Under the pieces are notes generated by a model, which was not told where the DNA came from, made no database searches, and saw only the letters and a list, made by a program, of their open reading frames with translations. This document shows, one piece after another, positions 1 through 11,589 of a DNA stretch of 64,000 bases. Origin of the DNA: Sabethes cyaneus (Eukaryota > Arthropoda > Insecta > Diptera > Culicidae). Location of the stretch: contig NC_071354.1 of the NCBI RefSeq assembly GCF_943734655.1, positions 75,494,838 through 75,558,837 on the forward strand, given 5' to 3'. A program made the position numbers and the translations under genes. Positions within the stretch are counted from its first letter, which is position 1; each line of letters begins with the position of its first letter.

Positions 1-546
1 CGGCGTGTTTGTTCCACGTTTTTCGACTTCTAGAAGACTTTGGGATCTTTTTTACACTTACTCCTGGTGAAATTTCCTAACAAAAACCAGTATTTTTTGT
101 TATTTTTGACGATTTTTGGCAAAGGTCAAAATCATTATGTGAGGCAGAACGCCAAAGCCCGTGGACAAAACGCACCTAGTTTGCCCAGCTAGGCGTTGAA
201 CGCAACCAAAAAATTTACCATCCAATCACGTGGTAAATAAACTCCTAAAACTAGGCTGCCGAAATGGCGAAAGCGTTCGTTATAGCGTTTGTTGCAAACG
301 CTTGTTTGCTGGGACATAATGGGTTCATATCTCAACATAATTGGCAATAAAATTTAATCATCTAATTTTCTCCAACTGATGTGTGATGAAATATTGTAAG
401 TTATACAATGTACAATTAGGTTTAAGGCAAATTCTAACTCCTATACAATACATAATATTGCTACATTTTTAATAAATAATCCGAAACAAAAGATGTACTG
501 CAAATTAAAAACATTTTATAACTGTTCGATCCCGCTGTGATGCATT
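1..546. other. unassigned flank
   Basis: AT-rich sequence left of BEL element A. I see no long reading frame, repeat or RNA signature. It ends at the 5-bp target duplication of element A. Confidence 0.5.
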
Positions 547-551
547 CTGCC

Positions 552-1266
552 TGTTTAAAATTGAAATATGTAAAACTATAAATACTTCAATCTAAAATCT
601 TAATCTAACAGTTACTTAGTTTATCTAACTAAACTTAGCTTATAATCAATCTAAAAATACTTATATTTAAACCTTACCTACACTTAAATTAAATTGAACC
701 AACTAAAACAATAATGATATAGATAATCGAGAAATAGGCTTAAGTTAACATGGACATCCCTAACACGAAATAGATCTAAAAGATTTATCTCGTCACTGAT
801 AAGAGCGTGAGAATGATTACACACTCTCGCTGCACGATCGTTCGATCCGAAGATCGAGCACTGATAGGCATTAGGCCACCACCGATAAATTTGTATAGAG
901 TAGTTACGTAATAAACCCCAAAGTAAACGGATCGCTTTATTCTCCTTATTTCGAATGTGAAAATTCTTAATCTGCCACTGGTCAACCACAGTATAAGGTG
1001 TCTGTGCTATATTGAGCTAAATTAGGCAACAGTTAAGCCTATCGATCGCGTGTGAAGATTCCACTCCAATTCAAGTGAAGTTCTTCTGTGCTCTGTGTGA
1101 TATCATCCAGGTGATCGCTATTTTGTAAGCCGTTTAGCCACTTGGAAAGGTGGCACTCGAATCTACAGCAGCAGGTATTCTACCGCATCGGCAACTTCTG
1201 GGCCGTGTCGCTAGACACGGAAGAAAATCCTCCGGATCTCCACCAGCTATCTGGTAAGCCCCAACA
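552..1266 (+). repeat. 5' LTR of element A
   Basis: A 715-bp long terminal repeat, tgtt...aaca. It is colinear with 7496-8210 at a constant offset of 6944, with one substitution noticed (917 versus 7861). The right end abuts the primer-binding-like site. Short reading frames inside it occur in both LTRs and are not genes. Confidence 0.95.
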
Positions 1267-1290
1267 TTTGGTCCTTCGAACCGGATCGGA
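1267..1290 (+). promoter_or_regulatory. candidate primer-binding site of element A
   Basis: The stretch just inside the 5' LTR contains tggtccttcgaaccgg (from 1269). It starts with TGG, as expected for pairing with the CCA end of a tRNA, and includes a TTCGAA core like a tRNA T-loop. The T-loop-like part lies closer to the CCA end than in an intact tRNA, so the primer cannot be named from this sequence. Confidence 0.55.
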
Positions 1291-1580
1291 GGGACCCCCG
1301 ACCAGAAGGACCCGCGCAGTGAGTACACCAGTTCATTTTGTGGCAAAGTGACGCGCCGGCATCGAACAATACCCGGTGAATTGTATGGCATTAAACCAAG
1401 CCATATCGGTGCCATTTTGATACCGATCGATTGCATCGATCAGCCAGTATTAGGACGGTGAGCCAATACTGATAATTGCGCAACTCTTGCTGATTGCAAA
1501 TAAATTATACAGCACATTCTTGCGTTTCATTTGCATGCACATATTGAGGTGGTGGTGAGTGGGTTTAAGCATTCGCGTGG

Positions 1581-1850
1581 GTGGTACGTCGCGTCGGGAA
1601 GGAGATTTCGTTCGATTCTCGTGCCATCCATCGGTCAATCGTCCGCGTAAAAAGTAACACCCCGCGACGGGAAGGATTTTTCGTTCGATTGGTGTTATTT
1701 TTCGACAATTGTGGTTATAGAAAGTGGCACACCGCGACGGGAAGGAGTAAAATCGTTCGATTTGTGTCATTTTCCGCCGTGTAGAAAACGGTACGACGCG
1801 CCGGGAAGGATATTTCGTTATCGATCACGTGCCGTTTTCCGACATTTTCG
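1581..1850 (+). repeat. four degenerate leader repeats upstream of gag
   Basis: A unit built around gcgacgggaagga, followed by ttcgttcgatt and a gtgcca/gtgtcat-like stretch, recurs four times. The shared core cgggaagga starts at 1595, 1668, 1738 and 1802, so the spacing is 73, 70 and 64 bp. The block lies between the primer-binding-like site and the gag start at 1895, where RNA packaging or translation signals commonly lie; that role is inference. Confidence 0.75.
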
Positions 1851-1894
1851 TTTCGTTTAGTCAATCTGTGGTGGTAGTGTGGTATTAGTGCAAT

Positions 1895-3238
1895 ATGGCA
1901 GCTGAAAGGAAATTGGCTGATTGCATAAGAAAGCGGAAAGCGCTATTCGTTGTTCGAGATTCCGTCGAAAAGTTTGTGACGGAGTTTGATGATGAAGCCG
2001 ATGTATTCCAGATTCCTATCCGCTTAGAGGCATTGGATCGAAGTTATAGGCAATTCATCGAGATTCAAGAATCGATCGAACGATATGATGACGCTGAGAC
2101 TTTTGAGACGCACCTAAGTGAGCGAGCTGATTTCGAAACACGTTTTTGTAAGACAAAGGGTTTCTTGCTGATGAAACGCGGTGATGATACACCTCCAGGG
2201 ATGAATAGTACCGTCATGCAAAATGTTTCTACATCATCGTCAGCGTTCCATCTTCGATTACCGAAAATTGATTTACCCAAGTTTAACGGAGACTTTTCCC
2301 GATGGTTGTCTTTCCGTGATACGTACAGTTCCATGGTGCATTCGAATGCAGATATACCGACGGTGGCAAAACTTCAGTACCTGTTGCAGTCTTTGGAGGG
2401 AGAGGCTCGAAAGCCATTCGAATCGGTGGACATCAGCGCGGACAATTATGCTTCAACCTGGGATGCCCTGCTAAAACGTTATGACAACAAACGATACTTG
2501 AAACGTCAGCTGTTTCGAGCAATTTATGACCTCCCACCGGTCAAGAAGGAAGATTCTCAGGAGCTGCATGACTTGGTAGATGAATTTCAGAGACACGTGA
2601 AGGCGTTAGCGAAGCTTGGAGAACCCATATGCCACTGGAATACCCCGTTAGTGAATTTACTGTCCTACAAGTTAGACCCTGCTACCCTACGAGCGTGGGA
2701 AGAAATGACGTCGAAAGATGAAGATGTTACCTACGAACAGTTAATTGATTTCCTGTACCAGCGAGCTAGAATGTTAAAATCATTCGTCACAGATCTAGAA
2801 CAAAGATCATCCCATTCCGGCCTTACCAAGGTGGCCGGTTCCTTTCCGAATCCGAAGAAGCAATTTAAATTAGCAATGAATGCAACCGCTAAAGTCCCCA
2901 ATGCACCCCAGTGTATCGCGTGTTCAGAGAAACACTTCCTGTTCCAATGCCAAATGTTTGCAAAGATGCCCATACGCCAACGACGAGAGTTGGTTTCCCA
3001 GAAACACCTTTGTTGGAATTGTTTCCGCTCTGGACACCAATCTAAGACCTGTACGTCCAAATTCAATTGTCGCACCTGCCATGAAAAGCACCATTCTCTG
3101 CTGCACGAGGTAGCACCCATGAAGATCTCTTCAACGCCGGCAATCTTGCCAAACCAACGAATCCAAGAACCAATTTCATCCGTGTCCAGTGTTATGAATT
3201 CCGGATCAGCGAATCCGATTCCCCAAGCCAGTTTATAG
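1895..3238 (+). CDS. gag: Gag polyprotein of BEL element A
   Basis: A 447-residue Gag that would form the particle shell and bind element RNA. It is intact from the first ATG after the leader to the TAG at 3236-3238. Residues 121-140 (RLPKIDLPKFNGDF...) begin the DUF1759-type region found in BEL/Pao Gag, running to about 270. The C-terminal third is cysteine/histidine-rich: a CxxC cluster near residue 339, a canonical C-x2-C-x4-H-x4-C zinc knuckle near residues 372-385, and another CxxC/HH cluster after it. The same frame stays open after the stop into the protease, as if Gag and Pol were once one frame or are joined by readthrough. Family members usually have one continuous gag-pol frame. 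Confidence 0.9.
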   Translation: MAAERKLADCIRKRKALFVVRDSVEKFVTEFDDEADVFQIPIRLEALDRSYRQFIEIQESIERYDDAETFETHLSERADFETRFCKTKGFLLMKRGDDTPPGMNSTVMQNVSTSSSAFHLRLPKIDLPKFNGDFSRWLSFRDTYSSMVHSNADIPTVAKLQYLLQSLEGEARKPFESVDISADNYASTWDALLKRYDNKRYLKRQLFRAIYDLPPVKKEDSQELHDLVDEFQRHVKALAKLGEPICHWNTPLVNLLSYKLDPATLRAWEEMTSKDEDVTYEQLIDFLYQRARMLKSFVTDLEQRSSHSGLTKVAGSFPNPKKQFKLAMNATAKVPNAPQCIACSEKHFLFQCQMFAKMPIRQRRELVSQKHLCWNCFRSGHQSKTCTSKFNCRTCHEKHHSLLHEVAPMKISSTPAILPNQRIQEPISSVSSVMNSGSANPIPQASL

Positions 3239-4915
3239 GTTCAATCACCCCAAGGAATAGTCCTGTTGCAAACCGTTTCCCTGCTGGTTGTAGACCAGAA
3301 CGGCCAGTCACATTCCGCTCGAGCGCTGCTCGACTCCGCATCCATGTGCAACTTCATGACCAAGAAGCTTGCCAACGCACTCAATCTCCGTCGCACAACA
3401 GTGGACATTGCTGTCGCCGGTATCGGTGAAGCTACAAAGCAGGTCAAGCGACAGTTGACTGCTACCATACGTTCTCGATCTCAAAGGTACACCACAACGC
3501 TTGAGTTTCTAATCTTGAAACGACCCACGGTTAATCTGCCTACCGTACCCATCGATACATCCACGTGGATGATTCCCAATCTTGAATTGGCAGACTCCCG
3601 ATTCCATGCATCAACCGAGATCGATATGATCATTGGTGGAGAAGTTTACCATGAGCTACATACTGGTAGCAAATCCTCTCTAGGAGAAGGATTACCGCTC
3701 GTAATTGAGACCGTTTTTGGATGGACCGTTGCTGGACCGGTATCCGTCCAAACCACAAAAATTCCTCAAGTCTGTCATCTAACTACCGCAGATCGTAATC
3801 TAGAACAAGCTCTACAGAGATTTTGGGAACTAGAGACCGTCGAGCCGTGCACCCTCTACTCTGCCGAAGAATCTCAGTGTGAAAATCTATATACCGCTAC
3901 CACCACTCGCGAATCGTCGGGTCGTTATATCGTTCGCTTACCACTCACCCATGATCCACTCGTGTCACTCGGAGAGTCACGCTCAATCGCCGAACGCCGT
4001 TTTCTCAATCTCGAAAGACGGCTAGAGCGAGATCCGTCAGTTAAGGAATCGTATCACCACTTCATGAGGGAATATGAAACCCTGCACCACATGCGGAGAA
4101 TTAGCGATCCAGTAGATGATTCCGTACCACACAGTTATTTGCCACATCATCCGGTGTTTAAAGAATCGAGCACAACAACCAAAACGCGTGTAGTGTTCGA
4201 TGCATCGTGCAAGTCGTCTAGTGGGTTCTCTGTGAACGACAAACAACTAACTGGCCCAGTTGTCCAAGAGGATCTACTATCTATCATCATGAGATTTCGC
4301 ATTCATTCCATTGCCATCGTAGCCGATATCGAAAAAATGTATCGGCAGATCCTACTCCACCCGAATGACCGCCCATACCAGCGTATTCTGTGGCGCTATA
4401 AACCAGAAGATCCCGTTTCGACGTATGAGCTGCAAACCGTGACGTATGGCTTTACGTCTTCTCCGTTCTTGGCGACCCGTACGCTGATTCAAGTTGCAAC
4501 TGACAACAAAGAAAAGTATCCAGGAGCCGCTGCAACAATCCGGAGTGATTTTTATGTGGATGACCTACTGTCTGGTGTGGACACAGTAGAATCCGCAATC
4601 CAACTCAGACGTGACCTGTCGGCGATGCTGGCTGAAGCTGGTTTCCCGTTGAAAAAGTGGGCGTCGAACACACCCGAAGTTCTTGTCGGAGTACCCCCAG
4701 AGGATTTAGCCATTGCTCCAGTTGTAGATCTCCACGATGAGCCATCGGTTTCTACCTTAGGACTCACGTGGGAACCGAGGAATGACACCTTTCGCTTTAA
4801 AGTACAGATGCCACTTCCCGCTTCCGTGCTAACAAAAAGATTGATTATGTCGTATATTGCCAGAATATTCGACCCACTAGGGTTAGTAGGCCCTATCATT
4901 ACGGTTGCCAAGCTT
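3239..4915 (+). pseudogene. pol: protease and reverse transcriptase part of Pol, element A
   Basis: This stretch continues the gag frame after the stop; the first ATG is at 3266 and the frame closes at 4954. An aspartic-protease-like motif LLDSAS lies about 20 residues after that ATG. The reverse transcriptase follows, with VADIEKMY carrying the first catalytic aspartate and YVDDLLSG, the catalytic YxDD box, encoded near 4551-4575. LGLTWEP downstream is typical of the Peptidase_A17-annotated region of BEL/Pao. At about 4916 the coding sense moves to another frame, so the native frame ends within 13 codons in the wrong register. With no start of its own shown and a broken end, it cannot make functional Pol as written, unless bypass or sequence error is involved. 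Confidence 0.88.
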
Positions 4916-4916
4916 G

Positions 4917-5708
4917 CAGTTCATGCAGCGCCTGTGGGCATTGAAAATGCATGATGGCAATTCTTACGAATGGGATCGTCCGCTTCCTTCTCGACTGCAG
5001 TCAGAATGGAAGCAATTCCATGGAACGTTAGACGTCATCACTAATGTTCGTATACCACGCTTTGTATCCTTGGTCAACGCGGCGACTATCCAACTCCATT
5101 TCTTCTCCGATGCATCGGAAAAGGCTTACGGAGCCTGCTGCTACGTGCGATCTGAATCCGCTGGAATAGTTCGGGTTCACCTGTTGATGTCGAAATCCAA
5201 AGTAGTTCATTTATCGAAACCGCAAACTATTCCCCGTTTGGAGTTGTGCGCCGCTAGTTTATCCGCTAGCCTGTTCAAGAAGGTAGAACATTCGCTGAAG
5301 ATATCGCACAGTGCACAAGTTTATTTCTGGACAGACTCGTTGACAGTCCTCCAGTGGCTACGCTGCAGTCCCTCTCGTTGGAAAACCTTCGTAGCCAATC
5401 GAGTGTCGTCGATTCAGGCTACCACCGAAGCCTACACCTGGAATCACGTTGCAGGGATGTGTAATCCAGCTGACGCTATATCCCGCGGCGTAAATCCTTC
5501 CGAAATTCTTGATCATCCGCTCTGGTGGCACGGTCCTCAGTGGTTATCCCTGCCACCAACACAATGGCCTGTCACAGACCTACCAGCTCCGAATCCTATC
5601 GTAATGCCAGAAGCACGAAGTAACGTCGTCGCCATACCGGTAGTAAGTACCGACAAGCCCTTCGCTGAGGAACTCTTTAGTCGATTCTCCAGCTTTACAA
5701 AACTTCGC
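4917..5708 (+). pseudogene. pol: RNase H part of Pol, element A (second frame)
   Basis: The coding sense continues one base out of register from the reverse transcriptase part; that frame stays open from 4905 to 5774. It begins with the FMQRLWALK region that normally follows the BEL reverse transcriptase. It then shows an RNase H-like core: FFSDASEKAYGA with the first acidic residue, and FWTDSLTVLQWL with another. The frame closes at 5774, but the family-like sequence leaves it earlier, around 5706-5710, where the next frame takes over. The overlap of frames and single-base register changes indicate small indels, real or from sequencing. Confidence 0.85.
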
Positions 5709-7209
5709 ATACTGCATGCGATATTTTCGCGCACTTCGAGCGTGCAAACAACAAACCAAACTAGATCCATTTGAAACGTTATCCACCGTTGATCTGCAAG
5801 AAGCAGATATAGCATTATGTCGCCTGGCACAGCGTGAAATGTTCCCGAATGAATTAGCAAACCTCAGTTCAAACAAACGTGTTTCACAATCTTCACCACT
5901 AACATGGTTAAATCCAATCCTGACTAAAGAAGGCATCATACAGGTTGGTGGTAGACTCAGTAATGCCAATATTCCAGACGACGCCAAGCACCCGATTGTA
6001 CTCCGAGCAAACCACAGATTGTCAATGCTTATAGTTGAATTCTACCATCGAAGTCTACTACATGCCGGCCCGCAGCTGACTCTTGCCACGATCCGCCAAA
6101 GGTTTTGGCTTCTAAATGGTCGCAATCTTGTCCGACGTGTGTATCACCAGTGTCATACCTGCTTCCGATGTAGGCCAACGTTAGTACAACAAAGTATGGC
6201 CGACTTGCCGTCATCCCGAGTGACGCCCGCCAGACCATTTTCCGTTAGCGGGATCGATTATTGTGGCCCCGTATACTTGAAATCACCAGTCCGAAATCGA
6301 GCTCCAGTGAAAGCATATATTGCCATTTTTGTGTGCTTTGCGACACGTGCCGTACACATTGAACTCGTCTCCGATCTGTCCACCCAAGCGTTTTTAGCTG
6401 CTCTGCGCCGTTTCGTTGCCCGGCGTGGTAAACCGTGTGAGATTCACAGCGACAACGGCACCGCATTTAAGGGAGCAGCAAATGAACTTCATCGAATCTT
6501 CGAGATGTGGAAGGTTAATCTGAAAGACCGAAGGCAGATCTTGAACTGGCTTATGGACAATGAAATAAAATGGTGTTTCATCCCTCCGCGGGCTCCCCAC
6601 TTTGGCGGTTTGTGGGAGGCAGCCGTCAAGTCCGCCAAAACCCATTTGCTGAGAGAAATTGGAACTACCAATGTTCCACAGGAAGACATGTGTACCCTGC
6701 TTGCACAAATTGAAATGTGTCTGAACTCTAGACCTCTCACACCCCTCCCAAACGACCCATCCGATTTGGCAGTGTTGACACCAGGGCATTTCTTGATTGG
6801 AACCAGCTTTCAATCTGTTCCTGAGCGCAGCATTCAACACGTTCCAGACAACCGATTGTCGCATTGGGAAGTGACGCAGAAACGCTTTCAAAGAATCTGG
6901 TCAAGATGGTATCCGGAATATCTCCAACAGCTTCAATCACGAGCCACCAAGGGCTGCAAGCAACCCGTTAGCATTGAGCCTGGCAGAATTGTAATCATCA
7001 AGGACGTTAATTTACCGCCACTTCAATGGCCCCGCGGAAAAATCCTGAAAACGCATCCTGGCAAGGATGGCATAACCCGTGTGGTCACCCTCAAAACAGC
7101 AACGTCAGATGCCGTTATCAGACTCGTTGCTAAAATAGCATTGCTTCCAGTTCCGGACTTCCCAAACTCTGCTGACCGTGAAGGAGACCTGGTAGAGCAT
7201 GCCAAATGA
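5707..7209 (+). pseudogene. pol: integrase and C-terminal part of Pol, element A (third frame)
   Basis: The third register, open from about 5707 and with an ATG at 5716, runs to the stop at 7207-7209. An integrase zinc-binding HHCC module is visible (FYHRSLLHAG ... CHTCFRC, roughly residues 112-152 from that ATG). The integrase core follows: GIDYCG, HSDNGT and GGLWEAAVKS supply the D, D and E residues at roughly 180, 245 and 301. The tail (LTPGHFLIG ... PRGKILKTHPG) matches the DUF5641-like end of BEL/Pao Pol. The domain is complete in itself, but it is separated from the protease and reverse transcriptase by two frame changes and the TAG after Gag. Confidence 0.88.
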
Positions 7210-7482
7210 TGCTCGATGTCTGCGTGGGAATCAAGCAGGTAATTGCGGTTCCAATCCCTTACCTGTACCCGTTCAATCTACCTTGGTCTTTTTCTTCCCA
7301 GCTGTCGACGAGTAACACCTGAGTGTTTACTAGTTTTTCAACAACTTCTATGATCCATTACTTGCGGAAATACACGAAGTGAGCCGAGGAGTCACGTGTT
7401 GCTGTTTTCGTTCTCCAGGCAACCACGAAGAAAGAGATTTGTAAATAGTGTAAATAGTGTTGAACCAAACCATAGTTAGTTC

Positions 7483-7495
7483 AAGGTGGCCGGAG
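7483..7495 (+). promoter_or_regulatory. candidate polypurine tract of element A
   Basis: The purine-rich stretch aaggtggccggag lies directly against the left edge of the 3' LTR, where plus-strand DNA synthesis is primed in LTR elements. It is interrupted by tggcc, so it is not a perfect tract. Confidence 0.6.
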
Positions 7496-8210
7496 TGTTT
7501 AAAATTGAAATATGTAAAACTATAAATACTTCAATCTAAAATCTTAATCTAACAGTTACTTAGTTTATCTAACTAAACTTAGCTTATAATCAATCTAAAA
7601 ATACTTATATTTAAACCTTACCTACACTTAAATTAAATTGAACCAACTAAAACAATAATGATATAGATAATCGAGAAATAGGCTTAAGTTAACATGGACA
7701 TCCCTAACACGAAATAGATCTAAAAGATTTATCTCGTCACTGATAAGAGCGTGAGAATGATTACACACTCTCGCTGCACGATCGTTCGATCCGAAGATCG
7801 AGCACTGATAGGCATTAGGCCACCACCGATAAATTTGTATAGAGTAGTTACGTAATAAACTCCAAAGTAAACGGATCGCTTTATTCTCCTTATTTCGAAT
7901 GTGAAAATTCTTAATCTGCCACTGGTCAACCACAGTATAAGGTGTCTGTGCTATATTGAGCTAAATTAGGCAACAGTTAAGCCTATCGATCGCGTGTGAA
8001 GATTCCACTCCAATTCAAGTGAAGTTCTTCTGTGCTCTGTGTGATATCATCCAGGTGATCGCTATTTTGTAAGCCGTTTAGCCACTTGGAAAGGTGGCAC
8101 TCGAATCTACAGCAGCAGGTATTCTACCGCATCGGCAACTTCTGGGCCGTGTCGCTAGACACGGAAGAAAATCCTCCGGATCTCCACCAGCTATCTGGTA
8201 AGCCCCAACA
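7496..8210 (+). repeat. 3' LTR of element A
   Basis: The 715-bp partner of 552-1266, followed directly by the ctgcc target duplication at 8211-8215. Confidence 0.95.
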
Positions 8211-8215
8211 CTGCC

Positions 8216-11200
8216 CCTGTTTTGTATTTTGAAGTTTTTTGCAATATATGTGAAAAATATGCATAGTTAATGCCGTTTTTGTGATGAATCATCGAGTATG
8301 ACAGTATATCAATTAGATAGACTGTATTTATTATGAAATTTGCATACCGACTAGTGGTAAAAGCTTAAGAGAAAACCGTGACTTCTTACATGTGGAATGA
8401 GATCGCGGATAATCGCTTGTTTTTATTGGATGTGGCTATGTTTGATGCTTTTACATGCTACATAATTATGAATTAGCGTGTGTTACACCAATATAAAATG
8501 CGCATTCATAATTTTACCAAATAGTTTCCGCGTTTTTAAGCAATTAATAGCATGGGCCATTCTACCCCCACGGTGCGTTCTGGACAGTCTTCCCCTATAT
8601 TATAAAAGAAATAACAGCAGCAGCTTTATTGAATATACAACCATGCAAGACAAATTTTGGTAAATATTTAGCCCGATTATCGCGCGGTATGTCGTCAGCT
8701 AATAAAGTTTTATCTACTGCCAGTCGCATCTCGCATCACAAAGGAACTGTCAACGCGAAAACCCAGAAATGCCGCACGTCTTTTTCAGACTCTCTTCAGA
8801 CTATGTTTGTTCGCTTTTTTTTCTCCATCAATCTATGTAGTGTGCCTGATAATGGGTCCTGCCCTGGTAACAAGAAACGTTGGCCATCATAACGTGCTAC
8901 CTACCATGCTACCATGGTACATTTCCGGTGACTGCACGGTTGTGTGGCCGTTGCTCATTTTCTTATAGCTCCTGGCAGTGGACATGTAGCAGCGCTTTTT
9001 TACGTTTCTCTCGTCAGGCAGCAAATCATTATTTTTCTTTTTATTTTATGCACAACTTTTCGTTTTCATATACCTACCGTGCTTGGGAAATTGCCAGAGA
9101 TGACATGTTGGTTATGTGTTTTTCGTGGTCGAATCTCATTTCATTATAGTACTATTTTATTACGAAGAGCGCCTTTGAGCCGGGCTGTCACCGTCCGTCT
9201 ACAGCTTGTTTATGTTTTCTTTCATCCGCCTCGTCATCGCGCTATGCGAGAATTTTCCGGCTGTTGTCGAACGGAGCAGATCTTGCCCAGGATATCCCAG
9301 AGCGCCAATTTCTTCGGTTGCGAATGAGATGCGTTGTTCAAATGTCAGCGCTAGTATGAGTAGGAGCCATACGATGCTGTGTTTTTCGAAATTAGATTTC
9401 TGTTTTCCCTTGTTCTACGTGGATTTTGAGAGTTTCGAGCGACGGTTCCGGCGGTATTCATGGTGATGAGCGGAATAAAAGTCAATTTTAATCATAATAC
9501 TGTTAAATGTGAAGAGGCCATGCAATCACCGCTGCTCTGCGTAGCGTAGGGGATGAAGCGAAGCGAGCTTCATCATACAGTTTATACGAGTTTAAGCTGT
9601 ACGCCCCCGCCTCGAGAAGCATGCACTCGTGTCACGAAGGGATACAACTGGCGGAGGAAATACTCTCTCGAGATATAGGTACATACAATCTTATTTCTGC
9701 TTTGCGAACAGTACTAATCAGCCATGGTGCTGCTGTCAGGTCCACGTCGCTCGGACTGGAAGGTTGGGATGGATTTTTTTTCTTGGAAATTCATTTTACT
9801 TCGATGGCCGAAAGCGCGTGATAAAAAAGTTTCCAACCGAGGGGACGAACCGCGTGAACATTGGACAACATAATAAATTTTGATATGTGTCAGATATATT
9901 TTAGGCTGCTACTTAACATTCTTGGATGTAATTTAAATTTATTAGATGTGCGTCTAGGAATCATGTCTCGCTTGGATACCTCAGCTGGGGATGTGCCGTA
10001 ACCAATGCGAAACATAGGATTTAAGCTAATGTGGTGGAATGAGAGTATTTTGGATTTTTAAAGTAAGATTTTTATTACTTGCATTCTTACTTGTTTAATT
10101 AATATCCAGCTAAGAGTTAAATCAACCCACACAACTTGCCACACTGATGTGACGTGTTTCTGTTTCGTATCACGAAATTAAGCGCGTTCATCTAATCATC
10201 ATTAGCGCAATACTGAATCGAAAAGAAAAACAGCGAAATAATCCCTATGAAATGTTCACTGTATTTCCATCTGTATCGAAATAAGGGATGCTGCGTGCGT
10301 GCCGTGCGTCTGGCTCGCAACGAACGCATATATTCGACGGCACGGACCGTCGGCAGCGTCGATGCCCCTGACCTCCCCAGTATACGTGCGGGATGAGTCC
10401 TGCTTTTCATCTCATTATCTTATGGAGCTTGGTGTTTACCGTTTTTTTCGTTAGCAGATATTTTTCTTTGTATTTGTGGGTGAGCTAGTACTTTTGTGTT
10501 ATGTACCCCATCCTTCAGTTTCAAAATGTGGTTGTTTTTTCTTAATTCCGCTGACTAACGTTCGTTTCTTGCGTTATTAGGGGCAACTATGAATGTTGTC
10601 GGCTGGATTTGGTTCGCTGAGAAGTTTTTGTCATATTAAGGGTGACAACATTCAACTAGAGAGATGGCCAACTGTTACCACGTGCTTACATTTATTGATC
10701 GATTTTAAGTTTCCATGTGCTTCCATGTTGCTAACTTTGTTTGCACTAATAATTAATAAATTAGTCAGATTTTCGCAGAGTTTTTATTATAATTTTGACA
10801 GATATTCAGTAATACTATCTATTCACAGTAAGTATCCACGGTTCAACGTAAGTCCGAGCCCCAGGGGCAACGTCGTGCAGTCACGGAACCCCCAGCTGTC
10901 GACTATCACATGCAATAGTTTGAAGTGGCCGGCACTATTCACAACGAAGGAGTTAGGCACCCCACTGTAACGACTCTGTCCTTTATATAACGAACTTAGG
11001 AACTAGCCTGGACCCGGGGGATTAAATTGCTGTCAACTCATGGCAAGTCAAAAGTAGCCGTGTTCATCAGGAAATAGAGCAACCAACGATGGCATAAAAT
11101 AATAAAACATTTCTTGGAACGCGAGGTCCAGTTTCTTCAGGGGTGCGCGCATTGAAATTGAACAAAACCTCAATAGAACTGCTTTTTCCGTGCGCATTGT

Positions 11201-11569
11201 GGTCTGAAGAATGAAATAAACATATTAATTTTTCCGCAACACATGTAGAAAAGCGCCACGGCCCTGTTGCATCGGCGCTAAAGGATTGCTGCTCGCGAGA
11301 TCGACGTCTCGGAGCGTGCGCAAGGTAAGCGGAGAGATTTGCCGAATTTTGTTTACTAATTTTCGTCCTCTGCGGAGACGAATGAATTCGCCTGCGAAGT
11401 GGACGGCTGTAGTACTCTGCACCAGATCTGCACAATAAGAGAAAGCGATTATCAGAAATCTCCCCTTTATGATGGGCTAGATTAAGAAATAATGTTGTGG
11501 AGAAAATAAACAAGTTGCTCAGCCCAAACGCTATCTATCACTACAGGAGCATATTTCCAAATACAAGAC
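8216..11569. other. unassigned region
   Basis: AT-rich sequence with only short, uninformative reading frames on both strands. I noted one small perfect hairpin at 9552-9574 (gatgaagc stem, 7-base loop). I recognise no gene, RNA or transposon here. Confidence 0.45.
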
Positions 11570-11589
11570 TTGACTCACATTATTAAACT

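Larger units (their letters stand above)
552..8210 (+). mobile_element. BEL/Pao LTR retrotransposon, element A
   Basis: A complete LTR retrotransposon of about 7.66 kb. It is bounded by two 715-bp LTRs starting tgtt and ending aaca, and flanked by a perfect 5-bp target-site duplication, ctgcc, at 547-551 and 8211-8215. Internal order is primer-binding-like site, repeated leader, Gag with DUF1759-type region and zinc knuckle, protease, reverse transcriptase, RNase H, integrase and a DUF5641-like tail; this order and these domains are typical of BEL/Pao. The LTRs differ at one base that I noticed (c at 917, t at 7861), so the insertion is recent. The coding region is nevertheless broken by a TAG at 3236-3238 and frameshifts near 4916 and 5706-5710. 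Confidence 0.95.

Noticed and set aside
684..989. A 101-residue frame on the - strand, repeated at 7628-7933
   Set aside because: Lies inside both LTRs of element A, antisense to the element, with no domain. It is repeated only because the LTR is repeated.
2731..3120. A 129-residue - strand frame across gag
   Set aside because: Antisense shadow of the Gag zinc-knuckle region of element A.
9552..9574. Small perfect hairpin as a regulatory RNA or terminator
   Set aside because: An 8-bp stem with a 7-base loop is expected by chance in a window this size; no supporting context.
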